Positions 1-7,956 are shown, numbered from the stretch's first letter. The stretch: DNA of 64,000 bases from Pseudaestuariivita atlantica (GCF_001205715.1 NZ_AQQZ01000003.1:310001-374000); one strand, 5' to 3'. Notes: generated by a model not told the origin, from the letters alone. Numbers and translations are program-made.

Positions 1-432
1 CGTCAGCAGGCACCCGCCATTGTCGACCATCATGGGATGGGCGCGGCGGGCGACCTCGATGAAGGAATAAGCCGAGATGTCGAGCGAGTGCTTGAAATTG
101 GTGCGGCTGGTGTTCAGGAACCGACCGGTCAGTTCCGACTTGTCGGAAAACGCGATGGCGTGGACGAGGAAATCGATGGTCGGCCAGCGCTCTGCCAGGG
201 CGGCAAAGCCCGCCGTGAGCGCGTCGTCGTCGGTGACGTCCATGTCGACCATGAAATCCGATCCGACCGAAGCCGCGAGCGGTTCGAGCCGCTTGCCGAA
301 GGCTTCGCCCTGGTACGAAAACGCCAGTTCCGCGCCCGCGTCGGCCATCGCCTTGGCGATGCCCCATGCGATGGAGCGTTCGTTGGCGACGCCCATGACG
401 AGGCCGCGTTTGCCGTGCATGTCACCCATCAT
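1..432 (-). CDS. fabI: Enoyl-[acyl-carrier-protein] reductase (NADH), 3' part cut by window edge
   Basis: Last reductive step of fatty-acid elongation in the cytoplasm. Only the N-terminal ~144 residues lie in the window; the gene runs off the left edge. The N-terminus has the short-chain-dehydrogenase nucleotide-binding motif in the form typical of FabI ([19 protein letters not shown]), followed by a ...[17 protein letters not shown] stretch that matches the FabI family around the second strand of the Rossmann fold. Two adjacent ATG codons (430-432 and 427-429) and a third at 418-420 are possible starts; the first follows a GGGGCGG-like ribosome site and overlaps the end of fabB, so translational coupling is likely. 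Identity is clear from the family motif; the catalytic Tyr/Lys are outside the window. Confidence 0.93.
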   Translation of the reverse strand, partial: MMGDMHGKRGLVMGVANERSIAWGIAKAMADAGAELAFSYQGEAFGKRLEPLAASVGSDFMVDMDVTDDDALTAGFAALAERWPTIDFLVHAIAFSDKSELTGRFLNTSRTNFKHSLDISAYSFIEVARRAHPMMVDNGGCLLT

Positions 433-1645
433 ACCGCCCCAGAACCATTGACCCGTTGGTACCGCCGAACCCGAAGGAGTTCGTCATCACCGCGTCCAGC
501 CCGGCGTTTTCGACGAGGCTTGTCGCGATCTCGGACGGCTGAAGGGCCGCGTCCAGCGTTTCGACGTTGATCGACGGCGTGATGAAGTCGTGCTTCAGCA
601 TCAGGAGCGAGAACACCGCTTCCAGCGCGCCGGCCGCACCCTGCGCGTGGCCCGTCATCGACTTGGTCGAGGATACCGGCGGCGCGTCGTCGCCGAAGAC
701 GCGGCGGACCGCCTCGATCTCGCCGACATCGCCCACGGGGGTCGAAGTGCCGTGCGCGTTGATGTAGCCGACCTTGCGATCACCGACCGTTTTCAGCGCG
801 CCGCGCATGGCGCGTTCGCCGCCCTCGCCCGAGGGCGCGACCATGTCGTGGCCGTCGGAGGTGGCGGAGAAGCCCAGCACCTCGGCATAGATCGGCGCGC
901 CACGGGCCACGGCGCGGTCGAGGCTTTCCAGAACGACCATGCCGCCACCGCCCGAGATCACGAACCCGTCGCGGTCGGCATCGAAGGCGCGGGAGGCGCG
1001 TTCGGGCGTGTCGTTGAATTTCGAGGACATCGCGCCCATCGCGTCGAAGAGGCAGGACAGGGTCCAGTCAAGCTCTTCCCCCCCGCCCGCGAACATCACG
1101 TCCTGCGTGCCCAGCGCGATCTGCTGCGCGGCCATACCGATGCAGTGCAGCGAGGTCGAGCAGGCCGAGGTGATGGAGAAATTCATCCCCTTGATCTTGC
1201 AGGCGGTGGCGAGGTTGGCGCTGACGGTCGACGACATGCATTTCGGCACCGCGAAGGGGCCGATCCGCTTGGTCGCGCCGGTCTTCAGAACGGTCTGGTG
1301 CGCGGTCAGCATCGCGCTTGTCGACGGCCCGCCCGAACCGGCGATGAGGCCGGTCATCGGGTTGCTGACATCATCTTCAGACAGGCCCGCATCGGCAATC
1401 GCCTGCTGCATCGCGATATAGCTGTAGGCCGCGCCCGGCCCCATGAAGCGCAGGGTGCGCTTGTCCACGTGTTCGGTCACGTCGAGGTCGATCTTGCCCG
1501 CGACGCGGCTGCGAAAGCCGTGTTCGGCCATTTCGTCCGAGCCGACGATCCCCGAGCGCCCGGCCTTGAGCGAGGCGAGAACCTCGTCCGCGTTGTTTCC
1601 GATGGATGAGACGATGCCCAATCCCGTCACGACGACACGCCGCAT
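422..1645 (-). CDS. fabB: 3-oxoacyl-[acyl-carrier-protein] synthase I
   Basis: Condensing enzyme needed for unsaturated fatty-acid elongation after the FabA isomerase step. The 407-residue length is normal for FabB. Visible catalytic residues are the nucleophile Cys162 in SACSTSLHC, His298 in [10 protein letters not shown], and Lys328/His333 in [12 protein letters not shown], with the C-terminal FGFGGTN loop. The gene lies between fabA and fabI on the same strand, the usual order irr/fabA/fabB/fabI in Rhodobacteraceae. The 83-base gap to fabA shows no terminator, so co-transcription from the fabA promoter is likely. Presence with FabA points to FabB rather than FabF. Confidence 0.96.
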   Translation of the reverse strand: MRRVVVTGLGIVSSIGNNADEVLASLKAGRSGIVGSDEMAEHGFRSRVAGKIDLDVTEHVDKRTLRFMGPGAAYSYIAMQQAIADAGLSEDDVSNPMTGLIAGSGGPSTSAMLTAHQTVLKTGATKRIGPFAVPKCMSSTVSANLATACKIKGMNFSITSACSTSLHCIGMAAQQIALGTQDVMFAGGGEELDWTLSCLFDAMGAMSSKFNDTPERASRAFDADRDGFVISGGGGMVVLESLDRAVARGAPIYAEVLGFSATSDGHDMVAPSGEGGERAMRGALKTVGDRKVGYINAHGTSTPVGDVGEIEAVRRVFGDDAPPVSSTKSMTGHAQGAAGALEAVFSLLMLKHDFITPSINVETLDAALQPSEIATSLVENAGLDAVMTNSFGFGGTNGSMVLGRYDG

Positions 1646-1728
1646 GGGTCAAACCCTCCGTTGGTCTTGGGCTCTCATGTAGGACAGCGCCACGGCGCGG
1701 CGCAACCAGTTAAGCGCGGGAAAGGCGT

Positions 1729-2238
1729 TCAGCTTTCGCTGAGGGCGACCTTCATGTCCTTGACCTGGTAGATCACCTCGCCATCGGCCTCGACCCGGCC
1801 ATCGGCCACGCCCATTGTCAGGCGGCGGGTCTGAACGGCCTTGGTGAAATCGACGTAATAGGTCAGCATCTTGCGGTCCGGGCGGACCATGCCGGTGAGT
1901 TTCACCTCGCCCACGCCCAGCGCGTAGCCCCGCCCCGTCCAGCCGCGCCAGCCGAGGTTGAAGCCGGTCAGTTGCCACAGCCCGTCGAGGCCGAGGCAGC
2001 CGGGCATGATCGGGTTGCCGGGAAAGTGGCAGTCGAAGAACCACAGGTCGGGCGTGATGTCGAATTCCGCCACCACGTGTCCCTTGCCATGGGCGCCGCC
2101 GTCACCGGAGATGTCGGTGATCCGGTCCATCATCAGCATCGGCGGTTCGGGCAGCTGGGCATTTCCGGGGCCAAACAGCTCGCCGCGCGCGCATTTCAGG
2201 AGTGCGTCCTTGTCGAAACTCGTAGGGTAGTCTGCCAT
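1729..2238 (-). CDS. fabA: 3-hydroxydecanoyl-ACP dehydratase/isomerase
   Basis: Dehydrates 3-hydroxydecanoyl-ACP and isomerises trans-2 to cis-3-decenoyl-ACP, the branch point of anaerobic-type unsaturated fatty-acid synthesis. The 169-residue length fits FabA. The active-site His71 sits in [13 protein letters not shown] and the acidic partner in the following CLGLDGLWQ segment (Asp85), as in the E. coli enzyme. The gene heads the fabA-fabB-fabI series and is divergent from irr, so the 151-base intergenic region must hold both promoters. A perfect tandem 10-base repeat lies in that region (separate entry). Confidence 0.96.
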   Translation of the reverse strand: MADYPTSFDKDALLKCARGELFGPGNAQLPEPPMLMMDRITDISGDGGAHGKGHVVAEFDITPDLWFFDCHFPGNPIMPGCLGLDGLWQLTGFNLGWRGWTGRGYALGVGEVKLTGMVRPDRKMLTYYVDFTKAVQTRRLTMGVADGRVEADGEVIYQVKDMKVALSES

Positions 2239-2342
2239 GACCGGCGGTCCTTTGGATCATGTTCTGGCGATTGGGGGCGTCTAACATCGCGGCGTTGGCC
2301 GACGCAAGGGCGCTGCCGGTGCGGTGCGCGCGTGTAATCCGG

Positions 2343-2362
2343 TTGAATTCCATTGAATTCCA
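2343..2362. promoter_or_regulatory. Tandem 10-bp repeat TTGAATTCCA x2 in the fabA/irr divergent promoter
   Basis: Two perfect head-to-tail copies of TTGAATTCCA fill these 20 bases, so the units are one helical turn apart. The second copy supplies a TTGAAT hexamer (2353-2358) that is 17 bases upstream of TTATAT (2376-2381), a plausible sigma-70 promoter for irr. The predicted transcription start would fall at about the irr start codon, so the irr mRNA may be leaderless. The placement over the -35 box suggests an operator; the regulator is unknown. It does not match the TTTAGAA-type Irr box closely. Confidence 0.5.
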
Positions 2363-2389
2363 AGGGGCGGCGCGCTTATATCTCGAGTG

Positions 2390-2812
2390 ATGACGACCGA
2401 ACCCACACCCACGGACCGCGCGACACGCTGGTTGACGCAGGCCGGCGTGCGCCCGACGCGGCAGCGTCTGGCGCTGGCCGAGCATCTTGTGGGTGACGGG
2501 CAGCACCGGCATGTCACGGCGGAGAGCCTGTTCGCGGCGGCCCGCGATACCGGAGACGCGGTGTCGCTGGCGACCGTTTACAACACGTTGCGGGCGTTCT
2601 GCGATGCGGGGCTGATGCAGGAAGTCACGGTGGACGGGTCGAAAAGCTATTTCGACACCAACACCCACGACCACCCGCATTTCTTCTGGGAAGACAGCGC
2701 AACCCTGACCGACGCACCGGCCGAACAGCTGGTGATATCGAAACTGCCGGATGCGCCCGACGGGGCCGAGATCGCCTCGGTCGACGTGGTGATCCGCCTG
2801 CGTCGTCGCTGA
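2390..2812 (+). CDS. irr: Fur-family iron response regulator Irr
   Basis: Transcription factor of the Fur superfamily; in alphaproteobacteria Irr responds to haem and represses or activates iron genes. The 140-residue protein has the Fur winged helix (GVRPTRQRLALAEHL then SLATVYNTLRAFCDAGLMQ, about residues 20-80) and a reduced C-terminal metal-binding region with HDHPHFF but no CxxC zinc pairs, as is usual for Irr. No Cys-Pro haem regulatory motif is seen near the N-terminus. ATG at 2390 is preferred; a GTG directly before it is possible. Position next to fabA is the standard Rhodobacteraceae arrangement. Confidence 0.88.
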   Translation: MTTEPTPTDRATRWLTQAGVRPTRQRLALAEHLVGDGQHRHVTAESLFAAARDTGDAVSLATVYNTLRAFCDAGLMQEVTVDGSKSYFDTNTHDHPHFFWEDSATLTDAPAEQLVISKLPDAPDGAEIASVDVVIRLRRR

Positions 2813-2859
2813 GACCAGTAACCTGACCTGATCGAGCGCCTTTGGCGCGCATTTCCCTC

Positions 2860-2935
2860 GCGGGGGCAGGCCCCCGCACCCCCGTTGAGGGCGCTGCCCT
2901 CAAACTCCCGACATATTTTCAAAGAGAAGAACGGA
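2860..2935. repeat. Hairpin plus ATATTT/AAGAGAAGAA intergenic element, copy 1
   Basis: Between the convergent ends of irr and the complex I gene. It holds a GCGGGGGC/GCCCCCGC stem (2860-2867 with 2870-2877), a GAGGGC/GCCCTC stem (2887-2892 with 2896-2901), then ACATATTTTC followed by AAAGAGAAGAAC (2911-2932). The same layout occurs at 58062-58109 and, inverted, at 37387-37433. GC hairpins suit transcription termination; the conserved purine-rich tail is unexplained. Confidence 0.7.
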
Positions 2936-2936
2936 C

Positions 2937-3248
2937 CTAGTGCGTCCACGCGCCGCGGCGGTTGGTGGCGAAGTTTTCGCCGTAGCCACCCGGGCGGATG
3001 TTCGCCTTGCGTTTGGTCGGTTCGATCACGATGGCGTCGATGCCGTGGACGCGGGCGTAGTCGAGCGCGGCTTCCTTGGTGTCGAAGCGGAGCCGGACCT
3101 GGCTTTGCGTGTCGGTCGAGGATGTCCAGCCCATCAGCGGATCGACCTCGCGCGCCGTTTCGGGCGCGTAGTCGAGCACCCAGCCCCTGGTCTTGGCCTG
3201 GCCGGACGACATGGCGGTTTTGGATGGCTGGTAGATGCGTGCGCGCAT
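2937..3248 (-). CDS. ETC complex I subunit (NDUFS4-like accessory protein)
   Basis: Predicted homologue of the mitochondrial NDUFS4 accessory subunit of NADH:ubiquinone oxidoreductase (ETC_C1_NDUFS4 family). The 103-residue protein starts [17 protein letters not shown] and has the family core ...[11 protein letters not shown]... [28 protein letters not shown]. These WT(S)SxDT and F.tkEaAi.YA-type motifs are characteristic. The ATG at 3248 was chosen because the family normally begins there; an upstream in-frame ATG at 3308 would add 20 residues without similarity. It is isolated from nuo genes and ends convergent to irr. Role in the peripheral arm of complex I is inferred from family. Confidence 0.85.
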   Translation of the reverse strand: MRARIYQPSKTAMSSGQAKTRGWVLDYAPETAREVDPLMGWTSSTDTQSQVRLRFDTKEAALDYARVHGIDAIVIEPTKRKANIRPGGYGENFATNRRGAWTH

Positions 3249-3364
3249 GGGGTCCTCGATCACGAACGTGCGTGGGGACGTGGTACGCGGTTGCCGCGGC
3301 GGGATCAAGATGGGTCAGACGTGGGGTAGTCGTGACAGTTTTTGGCAGGAGCGCCGGTGACAGG

Positions 3365-3383
3365 GTTGAACCCGTGGTTCAAC
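3365..3383. promoter_or_regulatory. Perfect 19-bp palindrome upstream of uvrB
   Basis: GTTGAACC-cgt-GGTTCAAC, 36 bases before the uvrB start. It contains GAAC-N5-GTTC. The usual alphaproteobacterial LexA box is a direct repeat GTTC-N7-GTTC, which this is not, so it may be an operator for another dimeric regulator or an RNA hairpin in the uvrB leader. Confidence 0.4.
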
Positions 3384-3419
3384 ACGCCAATTCTGGTGGA
3401 GCCGTAAGCGGGGGCCTCG

Positions 3420-5618
3420 ATGCACAACAATTCTCCGGAAGCCATGCCGGTTCTGAACCATGCGCCCGAGGGTGACGTGCGGGCGCGTGCGAAGCTGGAA
3501 GGCGGCGTGCCGCTGAGGATGCAGACCGAGTTCGCCCCGGCGGGCGATCAGCCGACCGCGATCGCGGAATTGTCGGAAGGGATCGTGTCGGGCGAGCAGA
3601 ACCAGGTTCTGCTGGGGGCAACGGGCACGGGCAAGACGTTCACCATGGCCAAGGTGATCGAGGAGACGCAGCGCCCGGCGATCATCCTTGCGCCCAACAA
3701 GACGCTGGCGGCGCAATTGTATGGCGAGTTCAAGGGGTTCTTTCCGGATAACGCGGTCGAGTACTTCGTCAGCTACTACGATTACTATCAGCCCGAGGCC
3801 TACGTGCCGCGGTCGGACACGTATATCGAGAAGGAAAGCCAGATCAACGAGCAGATCGACCGGATGCGCCATTCGGCCACCCGCGCTCTGCTGGAGCGGG
3901 ACGACGTGGTGATCGTGGCCTCGGTATCCTGCATCTACGGTATCGGGTCGGTCGAGACTTATGGCGCGATGACGCAGGATCTGTACGCGGGCAAGGAGTA
4001 TGACCAGCGGCAGGTGATCGCGGACCTCGTCGCCCAGCAGTACCGGCGCAACGATCAGGCGTTCCAGCGCGGGTCGTTCCGGGTGCGGGGCGATTCGCTG
4101 GAAATCTGGCCTGCGCACCTTGAGGACCGGGCGTGGAAGCTGTCGTTCTTTGGCGAAGAGCTGGAGGGGATCACCGAGTTCGATCCGCTGACCGGGGCCA
4201 AGACGGACACGTTCGAGCGTATCCGCGTCTATGCCAACAGCCACTACGTGACCCCGCGCCCGACGCTCAACCAGGCGATGGTGAACATCAAGGCGGAGTT
4301 GCGCACGCGGCTCGACCAGTTGGTGAACGAGGGCAAGCTGCTGGAAGCGCAGCGGTTGGAGCAGCGCACGAATTTCGACCTTGAGATGCTGGAAGCGACC
4401 GGATCGTGCAACGGCATCGAGAACTACAGCCGCTATCTGACGGGCCGCGCACCCGGTGAGCCGCCCCCGACCCTGTTCGAGTTCATTCCCGATAACGCCA
4501 TCGTGTTCGCCGACGAATCCCATGTCAGCGTGCCGCAGATCGGGGGCATGTACCGGGGCGACTATCGCCGCAAGTTCACGCTGGCCGAACACGGGTTCCG
4601 CTTGCCCTCCTGCATGGACAACCGACCGCTCAAGTTCGAGGAATGGGACGCGATGCGCCCGCAATCGATCTTTGTCTCGGCCACGCCCAGCGCGTGGGAG
4701 ATCGAGCAGGCGGGCGGGGTGTTTGCCGAACAGGTGATCCGGCCCACGGGGCTTCTGGACCCGGAGGTGGAGATCCGGCCCGTGGAGATGCAGGTGGACG
4801 ACCTGCTGGACGAGGTGCGCAAGGTCGCCGCCGCCGGGTACCGGACGCTTGCCACGACGCTGACCAAGCGCATGGCCGAGGACCTGACGGAATACATGCA
4901 CGAACAGGGCATTCGCGTGCGGTACATGCATTCCGACATCGACACGATCGAGCGGATCGAGATCCTGCGCGACCTGCGTCTGGGTGCCTTCGACGTGCTG
5001 GTGGGGATCAACCTGCTGCGCGAGGGGCTGGATATTCCCGAATGCGGGCTGGTGGCGATCCTCGACGCGGACAAGGAAGGGTTCCTGCGGTCCGAGACCT
5101 CGCTGATCCAGACCATCGGGCGCGCGGCGCGGAACGCCGATGGCCGGGTGATCATGTATGCCGACAAGATCACCGGTTCGATGGAGCGGGCGCTGGCGGA
5201 GACCGAGCGTCGGCGGCAGAAGCAGATCGCGTATAACGAGGAGCACGGGATCACGCCGGAGACGGTGAAGAAGAACGTCGAGGACGTGCTGGCGGGGCTT
5301 TACAAGGGCGATACCGACCAGTCGCGTGTCACCGCCAAGATCGACGCGCCGCTGGCGGGGTCGAACATGCAGGCGGTGCTGGACGGGCTGCGCGAGGACA
5401 TGCGCAAGGCGGCCGAGAACCTCGAATTCGAGGAAGCCGCGCGGTTGCGCGACGAGGTGCGGCGGCTGGAGGCCGTGGACCTCGCCGTCGCCGACGACCC
5501 GCTGGCCCGGCAATACGCGGTGGAGAAGGCGAGCGAAGAGGCGGTGAAGTCTCGTGGGCGGTCTACTGCGGGACGGGCCGGGCAAAGGGGTGGGAATGTG
5601 AAGCGGCGGAGGCGTTGA
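3420..5618 (+). CDS. uvrB: Excinuclease ABC subunit B
   Basis: DNA-damage verification helicase of nucleotide excision repair; loads onto lesions from UvrA and recruits UvrC. The 732-residue length fits the family. Visible features: Walker A GATGTGKT at residues 66-73, the beta-hairpin region [12 protein letters not shown] that clamps DNA, helicase motif II as DESH, motif VI around [14 protein letters not shown], and a C-terminal UVR domain ([19 protein letters not shown]) that contacts UvrC, followed by a basic tail. The start ATG gives a slightly extended N-terminus, common in this group. It is monocistronic, followed by an AT-rich non-coding stretch. Confidence 0.97.
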   Translation: MHNNSPEAMPVLNHAPEGDVRARAKLEGGVPLRMQTEFAPAGDQPTAIAELSEGIVSGEQNQVLLGATGTGKTFTMAKVIEETQRPAIILAPNKTLAAQLYGEFKGFFPDNAVEYFVSYYDYYQPEAYVPRSDTYIEKESQINEQIDRMRHSATRALLERDDVVIVASVSCIYGIGSVETYGAMTQDLYAGKEYDQRQVIADLVAQQYRRNDQAFQRGSFRVRGDSLEIWPAHLEDRAWKLSFFGEELEGITEFDPLTGAKTDTFERIRVYANSHYVTPRPTLNQAMVNIKAELRTRLDQLVNEGKLLEAQRLEQRTNFDLEMLEATGSCNGIENYSRYLTGRAPGEPPPTLFEFIPDNAIVFADESHVSVPQIGGMYRGDYRRKFTLAEHGFRLPSCMDNRPLKFEEWDAMRPQSIFVSATPSAWEIEQAGGVFAEQVIRPTGLLDPEVEIRPVEMQVDDLLDEVRKVAAAGYRTLATTLTKRMAEDLTEYMHEQGIRVRYMHSDIDTIERIEILRDLRLGAFDVLVGINLLREGLDIPECGLVAILDADKEGFLRSETSLIQTIGRAARNADGRVIMYADKITGSMERALAETERRRQKQIAYNEEHGITPETVKKNVEDVLAGLYKGDTDQSRVTAKIDAPLAGSNMQAVLDGLREDMRKAAENLEFEEAARLRDEVRRLEAVDLAVADDPLARQYAVEKASEEAVKSRGRSTAGRAGQRGGNVKRRRR

Positions 5619-5637
5619 CCCCCTCTCGCGCTCTCCC

Positions 5638-5673
5638 ATAACCGGGATAACCGAGATAACGAAGATAACCGAT
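5638..5673. repeat. Four tandem 9-bp units ATAACCGRG-like
   Basis: Units ATAACCGGG, ATAACCGAG, ATAACGAAG and ATAACCGAT follow one another without gaps, starting 19 bases after the uvrB stop. No dyad symmetry or coding potential is apparent. It could be a protein-binding array, a slippage repeat or an insertion boundary. Confidence 0.7.
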
Positions 5674-5886
5674 GACGGATTACTCTGATAACAAGGCATC
5701 GCGCAACACTCTGAAAAGTAACCTACTTTGCGCAGATTCATCCCAACTCAACAAGTAAACCAGTCATTTATTTTGCGCGTTCAATAAATGGTAATGCAGT
5801 CAAATGCGCCCAACTGAACCCAGTCGGCAGACATAATCCATTGCTAAATCAGTGCCTTTTCTCTACAGGTAGATCATCAGCAGAGG

Positions 5887-5977
5887 CCGCCGGGCCAGAG
5901 TTCCAAACTCTGAAAACCCGGCGGAGAGGCAGGAAACCTAACTCTTGCTGAAGGGCGGGGCGTCCAAACCCCCGCCC
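5887..5977 (+). promoter_or_regulatory. Two-hairpin structured leader upstream of the orphan gene
   Basis: First structure: outer stem CCGCCGGG (5887-5894) with CCCGGCGG (5917-5924) enclosing an inner stem CAGAGTT (5896-5902) with AACTCTG (5906-5912). Second structure: GGGCGGGG (5953-5960) with CCCCGCCC (5970-5977), only 21 bases before the downstream start codon. Both stems are perfect. In an AT-rich stretch such GC stems stand out and suggest a transcribed, structured 5' leader, an attenuator, or the end of a mobile element. Confidence 0.5.
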
Positions 5978-5998
5978 GACACTAAAGGGAATACACTT

Positions 5999-6529
5999 AT
6001 GGCAAGAAAATCTAAAGAGCTTAGTAAGGCCGATCAACGCAAACTTAAGCTTCGCGACCAGATATGGCCCGATGCTGAAGAGATTATTTGGAACTACAAA
6101 GACAGCCCAGGCTGGTTAAACATTCCGCGAACTATGCCAGCTATCACAAGAATCCTAGACGCATTAACCAAAGGGCAACCGGTATCAGGAACGTATTTGG
6201 AGTTGTGGTGTCGAACTTTCAATGATGGTTTTGTCGATGCTGCTCGATCCGGAGAAATGGCTTTTTTCTCAGGGTTTGACGGCGAACGAGCATACAGAAC
6301 GTGGCTCTCTCGCATAAGAAGTCTTGAAGCGCTCGGCTTCATAAGAACTTCCGCTGGGGCATCAGGCGAAATAAACTATTTGCTTATTCTTAACCCGTAT
6401 CCCGTCTTGCTGGAACACTATAAAGCAGGTCGAATAAACGCACGCTACTGGAACGCATTTACAAGTAGACTGATTGAAATTGGCGCTACAGATCTCGACG
6501 ATTATTTTGCGCCAAACACTGAGCACTAA
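5999..6529 (+). CDS. Hypothetical protein in AT-rich islet
   Basis: 176 residues, soluble, no signal peptide or membrane segment. The N-terminus is very basic (MARKSKELSKADQRKLKLRDQ), then an acidic/aromatic core with WPDAEEIIWNYKD and repeated small helices (AYRTWLSRIRSLEALGFIRTSAG), which reads like a winged-helix DNA-binding segment with a wing at GEINYLLILNPYP. ATG at 5999 is preceded by AAAGGGA at a good distance. GC content and codon use (AAA, AGA, TTT, ATA) differ sharply from all neighbours, which indicates horizontal transfer. I recall similar proteins on plasmids and integrated elements but cannot assign a function. Possible roles: plasmid/ICE regulator or replication accessory. Confidence 0.75.
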   Translation: MARKSKELSKADQRKLKLRDQIWPDAEEIIWNYKDSPGWLNIPRTMPAITRILDALTKGQPVSGTYLELWCRTFNDGFVDAARSGEMAFFSGFDGERAYRTWLSRIRSLEALGFIRTSAGASGEINYLLILNPYPVLLEHYKAGRINARYWNAFTSRLIEIGATDLDDYFAPNTEH

Positions 6530-6555
6530 TTTAAGTCAAGCCGCTTTCTCCTCCC

Positions 6556-6873
6556 TCAAAACACCCCCGCCACCTCATACATCACCGGCTCGAACCGGTC
6601 GCACAATGCGGCGATCTCGCGGTTGCGGGTGCGCATCTCGTCGGAGCGCAGCATCGCCTGGAAATCCTCGCGGCGGTGCCATTGGGAGTAGTTGGCGATG
6701 CGGGTCTGGGCGTCGTTCACGTGCAGGGCGGCGCCGAGGAAGCCGGGCTGGTGGGAGATGAAGGCGCTGTAGGCGTCCTGCAACCGCTCCATCAGGTCGG
6801 CGCAGGTGCCGGGTGAGCATTCGAAGGTGGTGATGACGGTCTGGCACGGAGTGTCTTGGGCGATGTCGAGCAT
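6556..6873 (-). CDS. Antibiotic biosynthesis monooxygenase (ABM) domain protein
   Basis: Small ferredoxin-like-fold protein of the ABM/quinol monooxygenase type, 105 residues. The segment TVITTFECSPGTCADLMERLQDAY... FLGAALHVNDAQTRIANYSQWHRREDFQAML shows the family pattern: a beta strand, a helix, a strand ending in h.nY.qW and ...F.am. ATG at 6873 follows AGGAAGGAG, a strong ribosome site, so the longer upstream reading frame is rejected. Such proteins act as dimers on small aromatic substrates or haem; the substrate here is unknown. It stands alone between the islet and a terminator. Confidence 0.75.
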   Translation of the reverse strand: MLDIAQDTPCQTVITTFECSPGTCADLMERLQDAYSAFISHQPGFLGAALHVNDAQTRIANYSQWHRREDFQAMLRSDEMRTRNREIAALCDRFEPVMYEVAGVF

Positions 6874-6982
6874 GGGGCGACTCCTTCCTGTGCCCAGTAT
6901 ACCGCGAAATCCGCAGACGTGGTGCGCGGCGGGAGGCGGTTGCCAGAACGGGTGAAGCGACGCCGGGAGTGCAGATGCAAAA

Positions 6983-7005
6983 ACGGCCCCGCGGGGCGGG
7001 GCCGT
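6983..7005 (-). terminator. Rho-independent terminator for the 7027-7311 gene
   Basis: ACGGCCCCGC (6983-6992) pairs with GCGGGGCCGT (6996-7005) around a 3-base loop. Read on the minus strand the stem is followed by a run of five T. It lies 21 bases after the stop codon of the acidic membrane protein gene. Confidence 0.85.
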
Positions 7006-7026
7006 CATGCTGGCAGTGACCAAGGG

Positions 7027-7311
7027 TCAGTTCTGCGCGAAGTCCTCGTCCGACGGCGGATTGATCTCGATCGTCGGGGTGGTCAGTTCGACCTGATCGG
7101 TCGTCACTTCGACCTCGGGGACGGTCACTTCGGTGGTGGTGCTGCCCACCTCGACCGAACCGACTTCGGCATCGTATTCGGGCAGTTGACCGCCTTCGAT
7201 CTTCACTTCGGGAAGCTGTGCTTCCTGCGTTTGGTCGATGTCGATCATGTAGACACCACCCGCGATCACGAGGGCGGCAACAACGGCTCCGATAATCGTC
7301 ACAGCTTTCAT
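7027..7311 (-). CDS. Membrane-anchored acidic protein of unknown function
   Basis: 94 residues. An N-terminal hydrophobic segment (residues 4-22, AVTIIGAVVAALVIAGGVYM) is a signal anchor or uncleaved signal peptide. The rest is strongly acidic and rich in Val, Glu, Thr and Pro with loosely repeated VEV/TVPEVEVTT units, so probably an extended periplasmic segment. ATG at 7311 follows GGAAAGGAC. No family was recognised with certainty, and no enzyme motif is visible. It has its own terminator. Confidence 0.7.
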   Translation of the reverse strand: MKAVTIIGAVVAALVIAGGVYMIDIDQTQEAQLPEVKIEGGQLPEYDAEVGSVEVGSTTTEVTVPEVEVTTDQVELTTPTIEINPPSDEDFAQN

Positions 7312-7464
7312 AGCGACGTCCTTTCCATGTTCTGTGCCGGGCGTGGCCGGCGTTGGGGAAAAAACGGGCAGGTGCAGAAAAGGTTGCAAAAAATGTGTCG
7401 GGAACCTGAAGGGCGGTTGCCAAGTTTCCCTGCCAATTCCCGTCTGCAAAGAAAGGACCAAGAC

Positions 7465-7650
7465 ATGGAATATGGTATTCTCGGCCTGATCATCCTCGCG
7501 CTTGATATCTACGCGATCTATTCGATCATGACGTCCGGCGCGTCGGGTGGCGCCAAGATCCTGTGGACGCTCCTGGTGCTGCTGCTGCCGGTGATCGGCC
7601 TGATCATCTGGTTCCTTGCCGGACCGAAGGGCGCATCGGCCAGCGTGTAA
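7465..7650 (+). CDS. PLDc_N-type small membrane protein, copy 1
   Basis: 61 residues with two membrane segments: EYGILGLIILALDIYAIYSIM and ILWTLLVLLLPVIGLIIWFL, separated by a short polar turn and ending GPKGASASV. This is the stand-alone phospholipase-D/cardiolipin-synthase N-terminal domain family (PLDc_N), found as short envelope peptides. The ATG follows AAAGGACCAAGAC. A GGAAC element at 7401-7405 with AGTT 17 bases downstream resembles a stress-sigma promoter but is not exact. A closely similar gene follows. Confidence 0.8.
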   Translation: MEYGILGLIILALDIYAIYSIMTSGASGGAKILWTLLVLLLPVIGLIIWFLAGPKGASASV

Positions 7651-7685
7651 GCACGCGGGCGCGGGATGTCCCGCACAGACCTGTA

Positions 7686-7714
7686 GTTCCGCGCGGCCGG
7701 AACCCGCGCGGAAC
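7686..7714. terminator. 11-bp perfect hairpin between the two PLDc_N genes
   Basis: GTTCCGCGCGG (7686-7696) pairs with CCGCGCGGAAC (7704-7714), loop of 7. A second small hairpin GCGGGA/TCCCGC lies at 7661-7674. There is no T-run, so it may be an attenuator or mRNA-stability element rather than a classical terminator. Its right arm also contains GGAAC, which could be a -35 element for the second gene. Confidence 0.5.
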
Positions 7715-7762
7715 CGTACCTTGCCGCGCGGGTTGAGCGGTCAGAGGTAAGAGGAGATTTTC

Positions 7763-7948
7763 ATGGAAATCGGAATTTTCGGAGCGATCGTCCTCGCGCT
7801 CGACATTCTCGCGATCTATGCGATCGTGACGTCGCGCGCATCGGGACTGGCGAAGTTCCTGTGGATCGTGCTGGTGCTTCTGCTGCCGATCCTCGGCCTG
7901 ATCATCTGGTTCGTGGCCGGCCCGCGGGGCGCGAAGCTGAAAACCTGA
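7763..7948 (+). CDS. PLDc_N-type small membrane protein, copy 2
   Basis: 61 residues, same length as the preceding gene and clearly its paralogue (shared pattern IFGAIVLALDILAIYAIVTS...A..LW.VLVLLLPILGLIIWFVAGP.GA). Two membrane helices, short basic tail. A strong ribosome site GGTAAGAGGAG precedes the ATG. The pair arose by tandem duplication; the copies have diverged mainly at both ends. GGAAC at 7710-7714 followed 16 bases later by GGTT is a near match to a stress-type promoter. Function in the membrane is unknown. Confidence 0.8.
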   Translation: MEIGIFGAIVLALDILAIYAIVTSRASGLAKFLWIVLVLLLPILGLIIWFVAGPRGAKLKT

Positions 7949-7956
7949 TGACATAA

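Larger units (their letters stand above)
5619..5998. other. AT-rich intergenic stretch after uvrB with repeats and hairpins
   Basis: 380 bases with no supported gene and clearly lower GC than its surroundings. In order it holds a fourfold 9-base ATAAC repeat just after uvrB, an AT palindrome CATTTATT (5765-5772)/AATAAATG (5783-5790), a nested double stem at 5887-5924 and a GC hairpin at 5953-5977 that leads into the next gene. It looks like acquired DNA rather than a normal Rhodobacteraceae spacer. Confidence 0.6.

Noticed and set aside
590-1609. Long plus-strand frame antisense to fabB
   Set aside because: No ribosome site or family pattern; fabB has all catalytic residues.
2343-2362. Classical Irr box/ICE
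   Set aside because: The repeat is direct rather than an inverted TTTAGAA-type site.
3365-3383. LexA/SOS box before uvrB
   Set aside because: The palindrome has GAAC-N5-GTTC, not the alphaproteobacterial direct repeat GTTC-N7-GTTC, so it is listed only as an unknown palindrome.
3315-5741. About 800-codon open frame antisense to uvrB
   Set aside because: Same shadow effect; composition is His/Arg/Leu-rich and uvrB on the plus strand is certain.
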